A DNA stretch of 64,000 bases from Hamadaea sp. (lineage in GTDB: Bacteria; Actinomycetota; Actinomycetes; Mycobacteriales; Micromonosporaceae), in the NCBI RefSeq assembly GCF_013362815.1, contig NZ_JABFVK010000049.1, positions 62,001 through 126,000 on the forward strand, read 5' to 3'. The first letter of the stretch is position 1, and each line of letters opens with the position of its first letter. The notes beneath the pieces were generated by a model. It saw only the letters and a list, made by a program, of their open reading frames with translations. It was not told where the DNA came from and made no database searches. The position numbers and the translations under genes were made by a program. Positions 36,643-44,606 of this stretch are shown one piece after another.

Positions 36643-38130
36643 AATCTCGCGGGCCGCCGACGCGAGACGAGGCCGGTCGACCTTCCGATTGGCGTTCAAC
36701 GGCAGGTCGTCAAGGTGATGAAAGGAGCGCGGGATCATGCGCTCGGGCAGGACGTCGCGGAGATGGCGTACCAGGGTCATGGCGGGCACCGGAGTTCCCG
36801 TGTAGAAGACGACCAGTTCCAGTCCACTCTCGGTCTCCCGAGTCACCGTGACCGCATCGGCGACCCCGGCACAGCCGCGTACGGCGTGGTCGATCTCGGC
36901 CAGCTCCACCCGCCAGCCCTGTACCTGCACCTGACTGTCGAGCCGGCCCAGGTACGCGTATTCGCCACCGTCGAGCCGGCGTACCCGGTCACCGGTCCGG
37001 TACCACCTCCGGCCGTCGAGTTCGAGGAATCGACCGATGCCGTCAGCCGGGTCGAGGTAGCCCGGCGTCAGCTGCGTACCGGTGACGCACAGTTCGCCGT
37101 CGCCGTCGGTGGGGCGGCCGTCCAGCCCGAGGACCAGGCAGTCGTGACCGGGGTGGATCGCGCCGATCGGCACCACGCCGTTGACCGCTCCCGCTTCGGA
37201 ACGGTCGCCTTCCCACCGGTGCCGAGAAACGGTCACGGTCAGCTCGGTCGGGCCGTACAGGTTCTCCACTCTGGACTGATCGGCGGCCAGCTGCCATTCG
37301 GCCGCATCGGAGCACCGCAAGGCCTCACCGGCGAAGAAGCTCCATCTGAGGCCGGGCAACGACCCTTCCCGCAGCCCGCCGAGACGGCGCACCAGACCGA
37401 TCGCGCTGGGCGTCGAGAACCACACCGTCATACGCCGCTCGCGTACGAAGGCCGGCAGATCACGATAGGCCTGGCCGGGCAACGGATGCACCGCCGCGCC
37501 CGCGCCCCAGGCGCAGAAGAGGTCGAACATCGCGCAGTCGAAGTTCAGGTCGAACGTCTGCGAGAAGACGTCTTCGCCGGTGAAGTCGTACCGGCTGTCC
37601 AGCAGGTCGAAGTAGTGGATCGCGTTGCCATGCGTGATCGGTACGCCCTTGGGCCGCCCGGTGGAGCCCGAGGTGAACAGCACGTACGCCACGTCCTGCG
37701 GATCGACGAGGCTGGGCTCGGTGAGCGCCCGGCCGGAGCCGAGCTCGTCCGGCAGCAGCAACGGCACCTGCGCCGTGATCTCGCCGAGCCGTCCCGCCAA
37801 CGCAGCACCTTGGTCGTCGGCGATGAGGGCGGTGACCCTTACGGCTTCCAGCATGCTCCGCAGCCGCTCCGGCGGAAATGAGGGGTTCATGGGGACGACC
37901 GGGACACCGGCATACAGCCCCGCCAGCAGACCGGCGTACGCCGCCCGGGTCTTGCCGGCCAGCACGGCGACCGGACCGACTTCGGCTCGTTCGCGAAGCC
38001 GTCCGGCCCAGGTCGACGCCGTCGCATGGAGTTCGTCATAGGTGACGGTTCCGTCCGCGGCGTACAACGCCGGCCGGGCCGGGGAAGCCGACAGCCCGCG
38101 CAGCACCCGATGGTGCAGTCCGTGGTTCAT
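36640..38130 (-). CDS. Stand-alone amino acid adenylation enzyme (VinM-like)
   Basis: About 496-aa A-domain-only protein. A3 LFTSGSTGRPKGVP, A5 NLYGPTELTVTV, A7 YRTGDRVRRL, A8-type LDSQVQVQGWRVELAEI and A10 PLNANRKVDRP are intact. By analogy with VinM it adds a protecting amino acid (alanine in vicenistatin) to the 3-aminoisobutyryl-ACP amino group. ATG 38130 (MNHGLHHRVLRGL) has a GAGGACGG site; the 743-aa track ORF extends into the opposite-strand ACP gene. Which amino acid it activates is not decided by the sequence here. Confidence 0.86.
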   Translation of the reverse strand: MNHGLHHRVLRGLSASPARPALYAADGTVTYDELHATASTWAGRLRERAEVGPVAVLAGKTRAAYAGLLAGLYAGVPVVPMNPSFPPERLRSMLEAVRVTALIADDQGAALAGRLGEITAQVPLLLPDELGSGRALTEPSLVDPQDVAYVLFTSGSTGRPKGVPITHGNAIHYFDLLDSRYDFTGEDVFSQTFDLNFDCAMFDLFCAWGAGAAVHPLPGQAYRDLPAFVRERRMTVWFSTPSAIGLVRRLGGLREGSLPGLRWSFFAGEALRCSDAAEWQLAADQSRVENLYGPTELTVTVSRHRWEGDRSEAGAVNGVVPIGAIHPGHDCLVLGLDGRPTDGDGELCVTGTQLTPGYLDPADGIGRFLELDGRRWYRTGDRVRRLDGGEYAYLGRLDSQVQVQGWRVELAEIDHAVRGCAGVADAVTVTRETESGLELVVFYTGTPVPAMTLVRHLRDVLPERMIPRSFHHLDDLPLNANRKVDRPRLASAAREI

Positions 38131-38143
38131 CCGTCCTCGCAAA

Positions 38144-38225
38144 CTAGGGGATCTGCCCGGCCGCCGTCGCGTGCTACTTTTCGCACGGCCACGCGGGTCG
38201 TATCTCGATAAACCCGTTAAACCCG
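38144..38225. promoter_or_regulatory. Divergent promoter region with CCCCTA box and AAACCCG repeats
   Basis: Between the VinM-like gene and the oppositely transcribed ACP. It holds a single CTAGGGG (38144-38150, complement CCCCTAG) 14 bp from the VinM-like start, and a direct repeat AAACCCG-TT-AAACCCG (38210-38225) 25 bp upstream of the ACP start. Confidence 0.4.
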
Positions 38226-38249
38226 ATACACGATGAATCGGAGCCGACA

Positions 38250-38498
38250 ATGAGAGATGAGCATTTCGACCAGACGCTCCGGAGCCACTTGCCGTTCCTG
38301 GGGCCGGGCGAGGCGCTGCACGACGACGCCGACCTGCGCGACCTTGGGCTCGACTCGCTGGGCACCGTGGAGCTGCTGGCGTCGCTGGAAAACCGTTACA
38401 ACGTCCGGTTCGTCGACGACGCGCTGACGCTCGAGACGTTCGCGACGCCGGGCACTTTGTGGAACACCCTTTCGCGGATGGCCGGCACCGCGTCGTAG
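38250..38498 (+). CDS. Starter-unit acyl carrier protein (VinL-like)
   Basis: 82-aa ACP with phosphopantetheine Ser 36 in LRDLGLDSLGTVELL. It is the expected carrier of 3-methylaspartate, its decarboxylated form and then the dipeptide. Starts at ATG 38250 with GGAG 9 bp upstream. Unlike every other starter gene it lies on the plus strand, alone, facing the transacylase gene (28 bp between the two stops). Confidence 0.9.
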   Translation: MRDEHFDQTLRSHLPFLGPGEALHDDADLRDLGLDSLGTVELLASLENRYNVRFVDDALTLETFATPGTLWNTLSRMAGTAS

Positions 38499-38525
38499 CA
38501 GGCATCGCGAAACCGCGGCATACCG

Positions 38526-39482
38526 TCAGGCCGCGTCGGCGAACGCACGCCGCCGGCGCGGCCGCAGGGCGGTCCGCGGCGAGATCGGTACAGTGTGGAC
38601 GTTCCGGGTGGTCACCCCGACCCGGCCGAATAGACTGTCCGGGCCGGACACGTAGACCGTCTGAACGCCCTGTGCCACCAGCGTGGCCACCACCGACGGC
38701 CAGCGCACCGGGCGGACGAACCCCTCCGACAGCATCGCCCGCACACCGGCGCCGTCGCGTACCAGCCGCCCGTCTTGATCCGCGACGATCGGGATGGCCG
38801 GATCGGCGAAGGTGAGCTGCGCGAGGACCTCCGTGTCCATCAGCTCCCGCAGACCGCCGAAGACGCTGCAATGCATCGGCGGGCGCATCACGTACAGCGG
38901 CAGCGCCCCTTTCGCCCGCAGGCTGGCGGTCAGCCGGTCCGAGACTCGTTCGCGTACCGAGATCATGTAAAGGTCGTCGTCGACGTGGCAGGACATCTCA
39001 TGCCACTCACCGTCCGCGTCGAGTTCCGCTTGCAGGGCCGCGAGCACGTCCGGCGGCGTCCGGGCGAAGGAATGCGTGATGACGTCCGTGTGCTCGGAGC
39101 TGAAGTACCGCTCCAGCACGCGCGCCCGCTGCACGGTCAGCCAGATCGCCTCCTCCACGGAGAGCACCCCCGTGTACGCCGCGGCGGCCTTGCCGCCGAA
39201 GCTCGGGCCGGCGCAGACGACCGGGCTGAGCCCGCTGGTCTCCTCCGCCCATCGAGCCAGCGCCAGGCAGACGATCAGGAACGCCACCTGGGCGTACTCG
39301 CTGTAGTCGCCGGTCGCCTCGTGATACCGGTCGAGCAGCGAGTCGCCCAGCACCTCGTCGGCGACGGCCGTCAGCTCGCGGGCGTACCGGTTGATGAGCA
39401 TGAACCTCGCGGTCTCGTCATAGCGCATCGGCCCCATGCCGGGAAAGACGATCGCGGTCGCCTCGGAAACGCCGGTCTCCAA
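38526..39482 (-). CDS. Trans-acting acyltransferase (VinK-like)
   Basis: About 318-aa malonyl-transferase-fold protein. The nucleophile elbow reads CAGPSFGGKAAAAYTG, GPSxG instead of GHSxG, as expected for VinK-type enzymes that move dipeptidyl groups instead of malonyl. SATAIVFPGMGPMRYDET marks the fold start and the C-terminal VYVSGPDSLFGRV the core end. Expected role: transfer the protected beta-aminoacyl group from the starter ACP to the PKS loading ACP. TTG 39482 has AAAGGGGG 6 bp upstream; the track's GTG 39518 lacks a clear site but cannot be excluded. Confidence 0.85.
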   Translation of the reverse strand: METGVSEATAIVFPGMGPMRYDETARFMLINRYARELTAVADEVLGDSLLDRYHEATGDYSEYAQVAFLIVCLALARWAEETSGLSPVVCAGPSFGGKAAAAYTGVLSVEEAIWLTVQRARVLERYFSSEHTDVITHSFARTPPDVLAALQAELDADGEWHEMSCHVDDDLYMISVRERVSDRLTASLRAKGALPLYVMRPPMHCSVFGGLRELMDTEVLAQLTFADPAIPIVADQDGRLVRDGAGVRAMLSEGFVRPVRWPSVVATLVAQGVQTVYVSGPDSLFGRVGVTTRNVHTVPISPRTALRPRRRRAFADAA

Positions 39483-39560
39483 CGCCTGCCCCCTTTCCGG
39501 CACGTGCTCTCGGGGCACGTACGGCCCCGCCAGGCTAAGCCGGGGCCGACTGCGCCTCCC

Positions 39561-39578
39561 ACCCCTAGGCCGCCCCTA
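39561..39578. promoter_or_regulatory. ACCCCTA-N4-GCCCCTA element upstream of VinK-like gene
   Basis: ACCCCTA (39561-39567) and GCCCCTA (39572-39578), 11 bp apart start to start, between the stop of the LAL regulator gene and the start of the transacylase gene. Same boxes and near-identical spacing as at 36626 and 44559. Confidence 0.6.
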
Positions 39579-39586
39579 GCTTGGCG

Positions 39587-42364
39587 TCAGCTCGCGATCA
39601 CCACCGGATGCCCGCCGCCCACCGCACCGTCGTCGAACGGATCTGCGTTCATCTCCACCGGAGACTCCTGTTGTCCTTCGAGTCCCGCCGACAGCCCGAC
39701 TCGGCCGCTCACGCCGAGCTTCTTGTAGACCCGGGTCAGGTGCTGTTCGACGGTGCTCACGGTGATGTAGAGGCGACGGCCGATCTCGCGATTGGTGTGG
39801 CCCCGTGCGGCGAGCGCGGCCACGCGCCGCTCGGCCTCGCTCAACGTCGCCAGGTCGTTGACCGCGACGAGCGGGCTCGGCGGAGTGGGCGCGACCTCGG
39901 CGATGACCGGCTGCGTCGCGCCGCGCAGACCGGCGTCATCGCCTTGGTACGCCTCCAGAGCGGCCAGTACGCGAGCGAGCTCCAGCCGGTCGCCCGCCAG
40001 GCGAAGAAGCGGCACCGCCTTGTTCAGCAGCCGTTCGCGCTGCCCCGCATCGCTGGCGGTGGCCAGCACCCGCAGCGAGATGCCCTGCGTCCGATAGTCG
40101 TTGGGCTGGACCTTGTCCAGCTGCTGCGTCACCAGATCCCGGGCGAGCTGGGTGTGCCCCAGCCGCACGTACGCCTCGGCGAGATCGCTGCGGATGGGGA
40201 TGAGCGCCGGCACGTCGATGCCACGCTCGCTCATCAGCTCGCCGCAGAACTGGAAGTCCCGGGCGGCGGCCAGCACCCGGTTGTCCGCCAGGTGGTAGTG
40301 GCCGCGAGCGTGCAGGTAACGCAGTCCGGCGATGGAGGTGAACATCGCGTCCGGCACCATTTGCGCGAACGTCTTGTCGGCGGAGTCCAGCTTGCCCTTC
40401 GCGGTGTTGGCCAACGCCTGCGTGGCCAGCGGCCAGCCGACGAGCACTCCCCAGCACCGCGCGTCGAGGAGCCCCAGCGCCGTGACCGAGTCGGCGAGCG
40501 CCTTGTCGATGTCGCCGCTGCGCAGCGCGATCTCAGCCTGGATGTTGTAGAGCAGGGCCTGCCACGTGACCGCGTTGCGCCGCGAGGCGTGTTCCATCAG
40601 CCGCTGACACCACACGGACGCCCGATCGAGCGCGCCACCGCAGACGAGCGCCAATAGCGCGCCGGTGACGACATCCACTGTGGAGTCCTCGAGGGAACAG
40701 CTGTGCAGCAGGTGCTCGGCGCTGGCGACGGCGGCCTCGCCCGGGCCGTCGGCCCACATGTAGGTGAGCGTTCGCAACGCGGTCACCCACGGGTCGTCCG
40801 ACCGCTCCTGGGTGGTCGCCGACCCGGCCGAACCGTACCCGCCGGGCTCCTCGCCGTAGATCACGTGCCGGGCGAGGTCCAGTTCGGCCAGCACGCGCTT
40901 GTCACCCGGGTGCGGCGCGCGTTCCAGCGCCGCGACCGTCTTGTCGACCAAGGCGTTGTCGCCGTGCCACAACCCGTGGCGGAGCAGGGTGACCGCCTGG
41001 CGGCCGGAGAGCTTGCCGAGTTCCGCCGCGTCCTCCAGAACGCTCAGGTACGGCGCGACGGCCAGCGGCGCGTTACGCCACATCGCGCGGGTTAGGGCTT
41101 CGGTGATGACGACGCGCTCGCGGTCGTCCGCCGTCGCCGCCAGCGCCAGCTTCAGATAGCGGATGGCCAGATCGCTCTGCTCGCCGGTCATCGTCTCCGC
41201 CGCGGCGGCCTGGAGCATCAGCACCGGCCAGCCGCCGGTCACGTGACCGGACTCGGCGATGTGCGCCGCGACGTCGACGGCGGGACAGTTCTGCTGATAG
41301 AGCAGCTCGGCCGCCCGGCTGTGCAGAGCGGAGCGCGCGCAGGCGCTGAGCGTGCCGAGCGCGACCGCACGAGCGGCCTCATGACGGAACCGGCCGTCGC
41401 AGAGCACCCCGGCGAGGGCCAGGATCTCCATGATCTCCACGACGGAGGTCTGCCCGATGTCCAGCAGCCGCGACAGCGACTGAGGCGTGGCGTGCTTGTC
41501 GAGCACCGCGATCCCCTGTGCGACCGTCAGCAGCTGCGGGAACCAGCGGTGCAGGCAGGTGGCGATCGCCTGGCTGAACGCGGCGCCCACGACCGGCCGG
41601 CCCTCGTCTTTGAGCCGGCCGTCGCGCATCGCCGTGCGGTAGTCCTCCATGAGCGCGTTGACCAGCATCGGATTGCCGCCGGTCAACCGGTGATACGCCG
41701 GTGCCAGGTGTGCCGCGGCAGTCGGCCCGGCCGCCTTGGTCAGGGCCTCCGCGATCGCCGGTCCCGACATCGGCAGCAGCCGGAGCCGATGATGCGGCTG
41801 CCGGGTCAGCTCGGCGTGGAACTGCGAGTGCTCCGGCCGTGGGCGCTCGCATTCGGTCAGCACCATCATCACCGGCGCCGCGGCGATCCGCCGTCGCATG
41901 TAGAGCAGCAATTGCAGAGACGCGCTGTCGATGTGGTGCACGTCGTCCACCACGATGACGAGCGGCCGGTCGAGCGAGAGGCCCAGCACCGCACCGCACA
42001 ACGCCTGCACGACCTGCACGACGGCGTACGCCGCCAGGAACGAGCCGTCGTCGGCGACCGAGTCCATCGCCTCGGCCCGGGTCAGGTCGGTGAGGCGCTG
42101 GAGGACCTCCTTGGGCAGCTCGGCGCTGCGCAGGAGCTGGTCGATGACGCCGAACTGGACCGGCCGCTCGGTCAGCGACCCGGCGGCGGTGAGGACGAGT
42201 GCACCCGCTGCCGCCGCCGCGCTGGAGAACTCGTGCATGAGCGTGGTCTTGCCGGTCATCAGGCCCCCGCTGACCAACACGACCTGCCCTGCTTTGTCGG
42301 TGATGCGGGTGAGGAGCCTCTCCAGCATCAGCCTGCCGTCGCGGATCCCGACGTAGTTCGTCAT
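39587..42364 (-). CDS. LAL-type LuxR-family transcriptional activator
   Basis: 925-aa pathway-specific regulator of the large ATP-binding LuxR type. Walker A is SGGLMTGKTTL (residues 32-42), Walker B LVIVVDDVHHID (about 136), a long TPR-like middle follows, and a C-terminal LuxR HTH (LSEAERRVAALAARGHTNREIGRRLYITVSTVEQHLTRVYKKLGV, about residues 835-895). Walker A reads GGLMTGKTT, a G/A-rich variant of GxxxxGKT. It sits between starter and exporter genes and is the obvious activator of the cluster. ATG 42364 has GGGAG upstream. The 754-bp leader carries no gene. Confidence 0.92.
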   Translation of the reverse strand: MTNYVGIRDGRLMLERLLTRITDKAGQVVLVSGGLMTGKTTLMHEFSSAAAAAGALVLTAAGSLTERPVQFGVIDQLLRSAELPKEVLQRLTDLTRAEAMDSVADDGSFLAAYAVVQVVQALCGAVLGLSLDRPLVIVVDDVHHIDSASLQLLLYMRRRIAAAPVMMVLTECERPRPEHSQFHAELTRQPHHRLRLLPMSGPAIAEALTKAAGPTAAAHLAPAYHRLTGGNPMLVNALMEDYRTAMRDGRLKDEGRPVVGAAFSQAIATCLHRWFPQLLTVAQGIAVLDKHATPQSLSRLLDIGQTSVVEIMEILALAGVLCDGRFRHEAARAVALGTLSACARSALHSRAAELLYQQNCPAVDVAAHIAESGHVTGGWPVLMLQAAAAETMTGEQSDLAIRYLKLALAATADDRERVVITEALTRAMWRNAPLAVAPYLSVLEDAAELGKLSGRQAVTLLRHGLWHGDNALVDKTVAALERAPHPGDKRVLAELDLARHVIYGEEPGGYGSAGSATTQERSDDPWVTALRTLTYMWADGPGEAAVASAEHLLHSCSLEDSTVDVVTGALLALVCGGALDRASVWCQRLMEHASRRNAVTWQALLYNIQAEIALRSGDIDKALADSVTALGLLDARCWGVLVGWPLATQALANTAKGKLDSADKTFAQMVPDAMFTSIAGLRYLHARGHYHLADNRVLAAARDFQFCGELMSERGIDVPALIPIRSDLAEAYVRLGHTQLARDLVTQQLDKVQPNDYRTQGISLRVLATASDAGQRERLLNKAVPLLRLAGDRLELARVLAALEAYQGDDAGLRGATQPVIAEVAPTPPSPLVAVNDLATLSEAERRVAALAARGHTNREIGRRLYITVSTVEQHLTRVYKKLGVSGRVGLSAGLEGQQESPVEMNADPFDDGAVGGGHPVVIAS

Positions 42365-43118
42365 GCGCTACTCCCGGGCCTTCTCATCGGCGGCGCCGGC
42401 CGTCAGCGCGCCCGCTGCGGCGCACGTCCGATCGTCGATCCCTGCACGAGAGCCCGGCACAAGCTGCCAACACCCGCGGTATGTCTGGATACACGGATCC
42501 ATAGCTGTCTCCCCCGAGAACGTCTTCATGTCGCACCGATGAACCAGGAAGGCTCCTAGATCACCAACCCACCCGCGGCCATCGGGGAGTGATCGTCCAC
42601 TGCGCCACTGAGTCCACTCCAAAGTCGTTCATAAATATCGCTACGCGTGAATTGCCCGGCAGTCGGTTCCGATGGTATGACTGCCCGACATCTAAGCGCC
42701 GACATTGATGAGCCGCAACCCCCTAGGCAAGCACCTGTGGATAACACTGCGGTCGGACTTCCGATATTCCTCGATCACTCGCTCGGACGGACCAATTAGG
42801 ACATCGGTACCGTCTCGGGAGGATTTCGAATTCGGCCGAATTCCCTTGGCGTACTTCCGCGAACCTCCGGCGCAACCTGCGCGTTTCAGTAGGTGCACAA
42901 GTCGCCTCTTCGGGCTTTCGTCACATTGCCGCAATGCAATCGACAACAGCGCGCAATGCCACCGCGGCGTACCAGCGTCATCGATCAAGTGTGAAACGAT
43001 TACAGCAAGTCCACTTTGTCGCCAGAGTCGCACCGTTGCGGAAAGGAATGCCATGCGAAGGCCGGTGGAGCGACGCCCACCGGCCTTCGTGACGCTGGTT
43101 CGAGTGAGCCGCCCGGGT
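42365..43118. other. Long non-coding region upstream of the LAL regulator gene
   Basis: 754 bp with no supported gene; the short ORFs here (e.g. 42368-42622, 42692-43054) have poor codon bias and no recognisable product. A CCCCCTAGG box lies at about 42719-42727. GC is lower than in the coding DNA. It probably holds the regulator's promoter and a long leader, and may hold the downstream part of the 43119-43445 gene's transcript. Confidence 0.5.
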
Positions 43119-43445
43119 TCAGGCCTGGTCGCCGGCCGGCACCTCGGCGACGGCTCGGGTGCCGACGATCGACGTGGGCTTGAACACGCCGAGCTTCGCC
43201 GTGCCGTTGAGCGAGTCGCCGTCGATCTTGACCTTGTAGTGGATCGTCATCGACATCGGCTTGCTGAGCTTGATGGTCCAGGTCAGGTCGTCGCCGTCGA
43301 CGACGCCGTCGACCAGCGGCTCGGGCCCGCTCGGACCGGTCAGGCTGCCGGTCAGGGTGGCGCCGGACGTGACGAGGATCAGTTCGCCCTGCATAGTGCC
43401 CATCGGAGTCTTCATGCTGACGTTCCAGGTGCCGTCGATGCTCAT
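43119..43445 (-). CDS. Small beta-rich protein of unknown function in the cluster
   Basis: 108-aa protein from ATG 43445 (GGAGG 6 bp upstream; the 153-aa track ORF is over-extended). Sequence is almost entirely alternating strands: GTWNVSMKTPMGTMQGELILV, ATLTGSLTGPSG, LTWTIKLSKPMSMTIHYKVKIDG. It looks like a small avidin/lipocalin-like barrel that could bind a hydrophobic ligand. No signal peptide and no Cys. I do not recognise a named family. It is the only gene between the LAL regulator and the metallophosphoesterase. Confidence 0.75.
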   Translation of the reverse strand: MSIDGTWNVSMKTPMGTMQGELILVTSGATLTGSLTGPSGPEPLVDGVVDGDDLTWTIKLSKPMSMTIHYKVKIDGDSLNGTAKLGVFKPTSIVGTRAVAEVPAGDQA

Positions 43446-43661
43446 CGGGCCTCCGTTCGTTGGCGGTGATTGACGCGGACGGCCGTCCGCGACGGCCGGC
43501 CACCGGCGGGCCCGAGTGCGGCTTGGTCTTCCGGTCCGCGCCAGGGAATCGTCCACTTCGGCCAGTCTGGTCGCGCCCACCGTGGCGGTGATCGTAAGCC
43601 TGGTAGCAGAGGCGTGACGACCCGTAATGACCTGGGAGAAGTCGATCTTAGGGGGGTGCTG

Positions 43662-44519
43662 TCAACCGGTTTTGCCCGGCGCGAACACCCGGCGAAGTGG
43701 TTGCGGATCGGCCGTCCGCCGTTTCCATTCCCGGGGATAGCCCAAGGACACCTCCTCGAAGCGTACGCCTTCGTAGGTGGTCATCCGGGGAATGTGGAGG
43801 TGCCCGTAGACCGCGACGGCGGCCCGGAATCGCGTATGCCATCCGGCCGTACGCTCGGTGCCGCACCACTGGGCGAACTCGGGGAACCACAGCGGCTCAG
43901 TCGGTCTGCGGTCGAGCGGCCAGTGCGTGACCAGCACGGTGGGAACGGCCGGATCGACGGCGTTCAGCCGCCGTTCGGTCTCGGCGACCCGGTCGGCGCA
44001 CCACGATTCGCGGTCGGGATAGGGATCGGGATGCAGCAACATCTCGTCCGCGCAGACGACACCGGCCTCGTACGCCTTCTTCAGCGACTCCTCCTTCGTC
44101 GTCGTGCCCGGCGCACGGAACGTGTAGTCGTAGAGCAGGAACAGTGGCGCGACGGTGACCGGGCCGCCGAAGCCGTCCCATTGGGCGTACTCGTCTTCGG
44201 GGGTGAGCACACCGATGTCACGGCACATCTGAACGAGGGCGCGGTATCGAAGGTCGCCGCGCAGGGTCACCGGGTCCTGGGGATGCGTCCAGAGCTCGTG
44301 GTTGCCGGGTGCCCAGATCACCTGGCGGAATCGCGTACGCAGCTGCCGCAGCGCCCACTCGACGTCTTCGAAGATCTCCCCGACGTCGCCCGCCACGATG
44401 AGCCAGTCCTCGTCGGACTCCGGTCGGATGCCCTCGACGATCCGGCGGTTCTCCGGATGCGCCACGTGCAGGTCGCTGACCGCGAACAGAGTACCCGCCA
44501 TCACCATGTTTTCGAGCAT
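43662..44519 (-). CDS. Calcineurin-type metallophosphoesterase
   Basis: 285-aa binuclear-metal phosphoesterase with all five motifs: SDLHVAHP, VAGDVGEI, APGNHELW, VTHWPLD and YGHLHIP. Soluble, no signal peptide. Shares a divergent promoter, including an ACCCCTA-N3-GCCCCTA element, with the type II thioesterase gene, so it is probably part of the biosynthetic regulon. Role unclear: dephosphorylation of a self-resistance intermediate or of a CoA/ppant-linked by-product are only guesses. Confidence 0.85.
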   Translation of the reverse strand: MLENMVMAGTLFAVSDLHVAHPENRRIVEGIRPESDEDWLIVAGDVGEIFEDVEWALRQLRTRFRQVIWAPGNHELWTHPQDPVTLRGDLRYRALVQMCRDIGVLTPEDEYAQWDGFGGPVTVAPLFLLYDYTFRAPGTTTKEESLKKAYEAGVVCADEMLLHPDPYPDRESWCADRVAETERRLNAVDPAVPTVLVTHWPLDRRPTEPLWFPEFAQWCGTERTAGWHTRFRAAVAVYGHLHIPRMTTYEGVRFEEVSLGYPREWKRRTADPQPLRRVFAPGKTG

Positions 44520-44558
44520 ATCCGCTGCTCTTCACCGACCTACCGTCCTCTGTGGCCA

Positions 44559-44575
44559 TAGGGGCGGGTAGGGGT
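44559..44575. promoter_or_regulatory. ACCCCTA-N3-GCCCCTA element in the metallophosphoesterase/thioesterase promoter
   Basis: On the complementary strand: ACCCCTA (44575-44569) and GCCCCTA (44565-44559), 10 bp apart, exactly as at 36626. It lies 40 bp from the metallophosphoesterase ATG and 32 bp from the thioesterase ATG, well placed to control both. Confidence 0.6.
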
Positions 44576-44606
44576 TGCCCGGCCATAGTCGATCGAGCAT
44601 CGTGAC

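Noticed and set aside
36640-38871. 743-aa version of the VinM-like enzyme
   Set aside because: The extra N-terminus is antisense to the ACP and part of the transacylase gene and has no domain; ATG 38130 has a good ribosome site.
42368-43054. Short ORFs (84 and 120 aa) in the LAL leader
   Set aside because: No codon bias, ribosome site or recognisable product; conflict with each other and the surrounding low-GC character.
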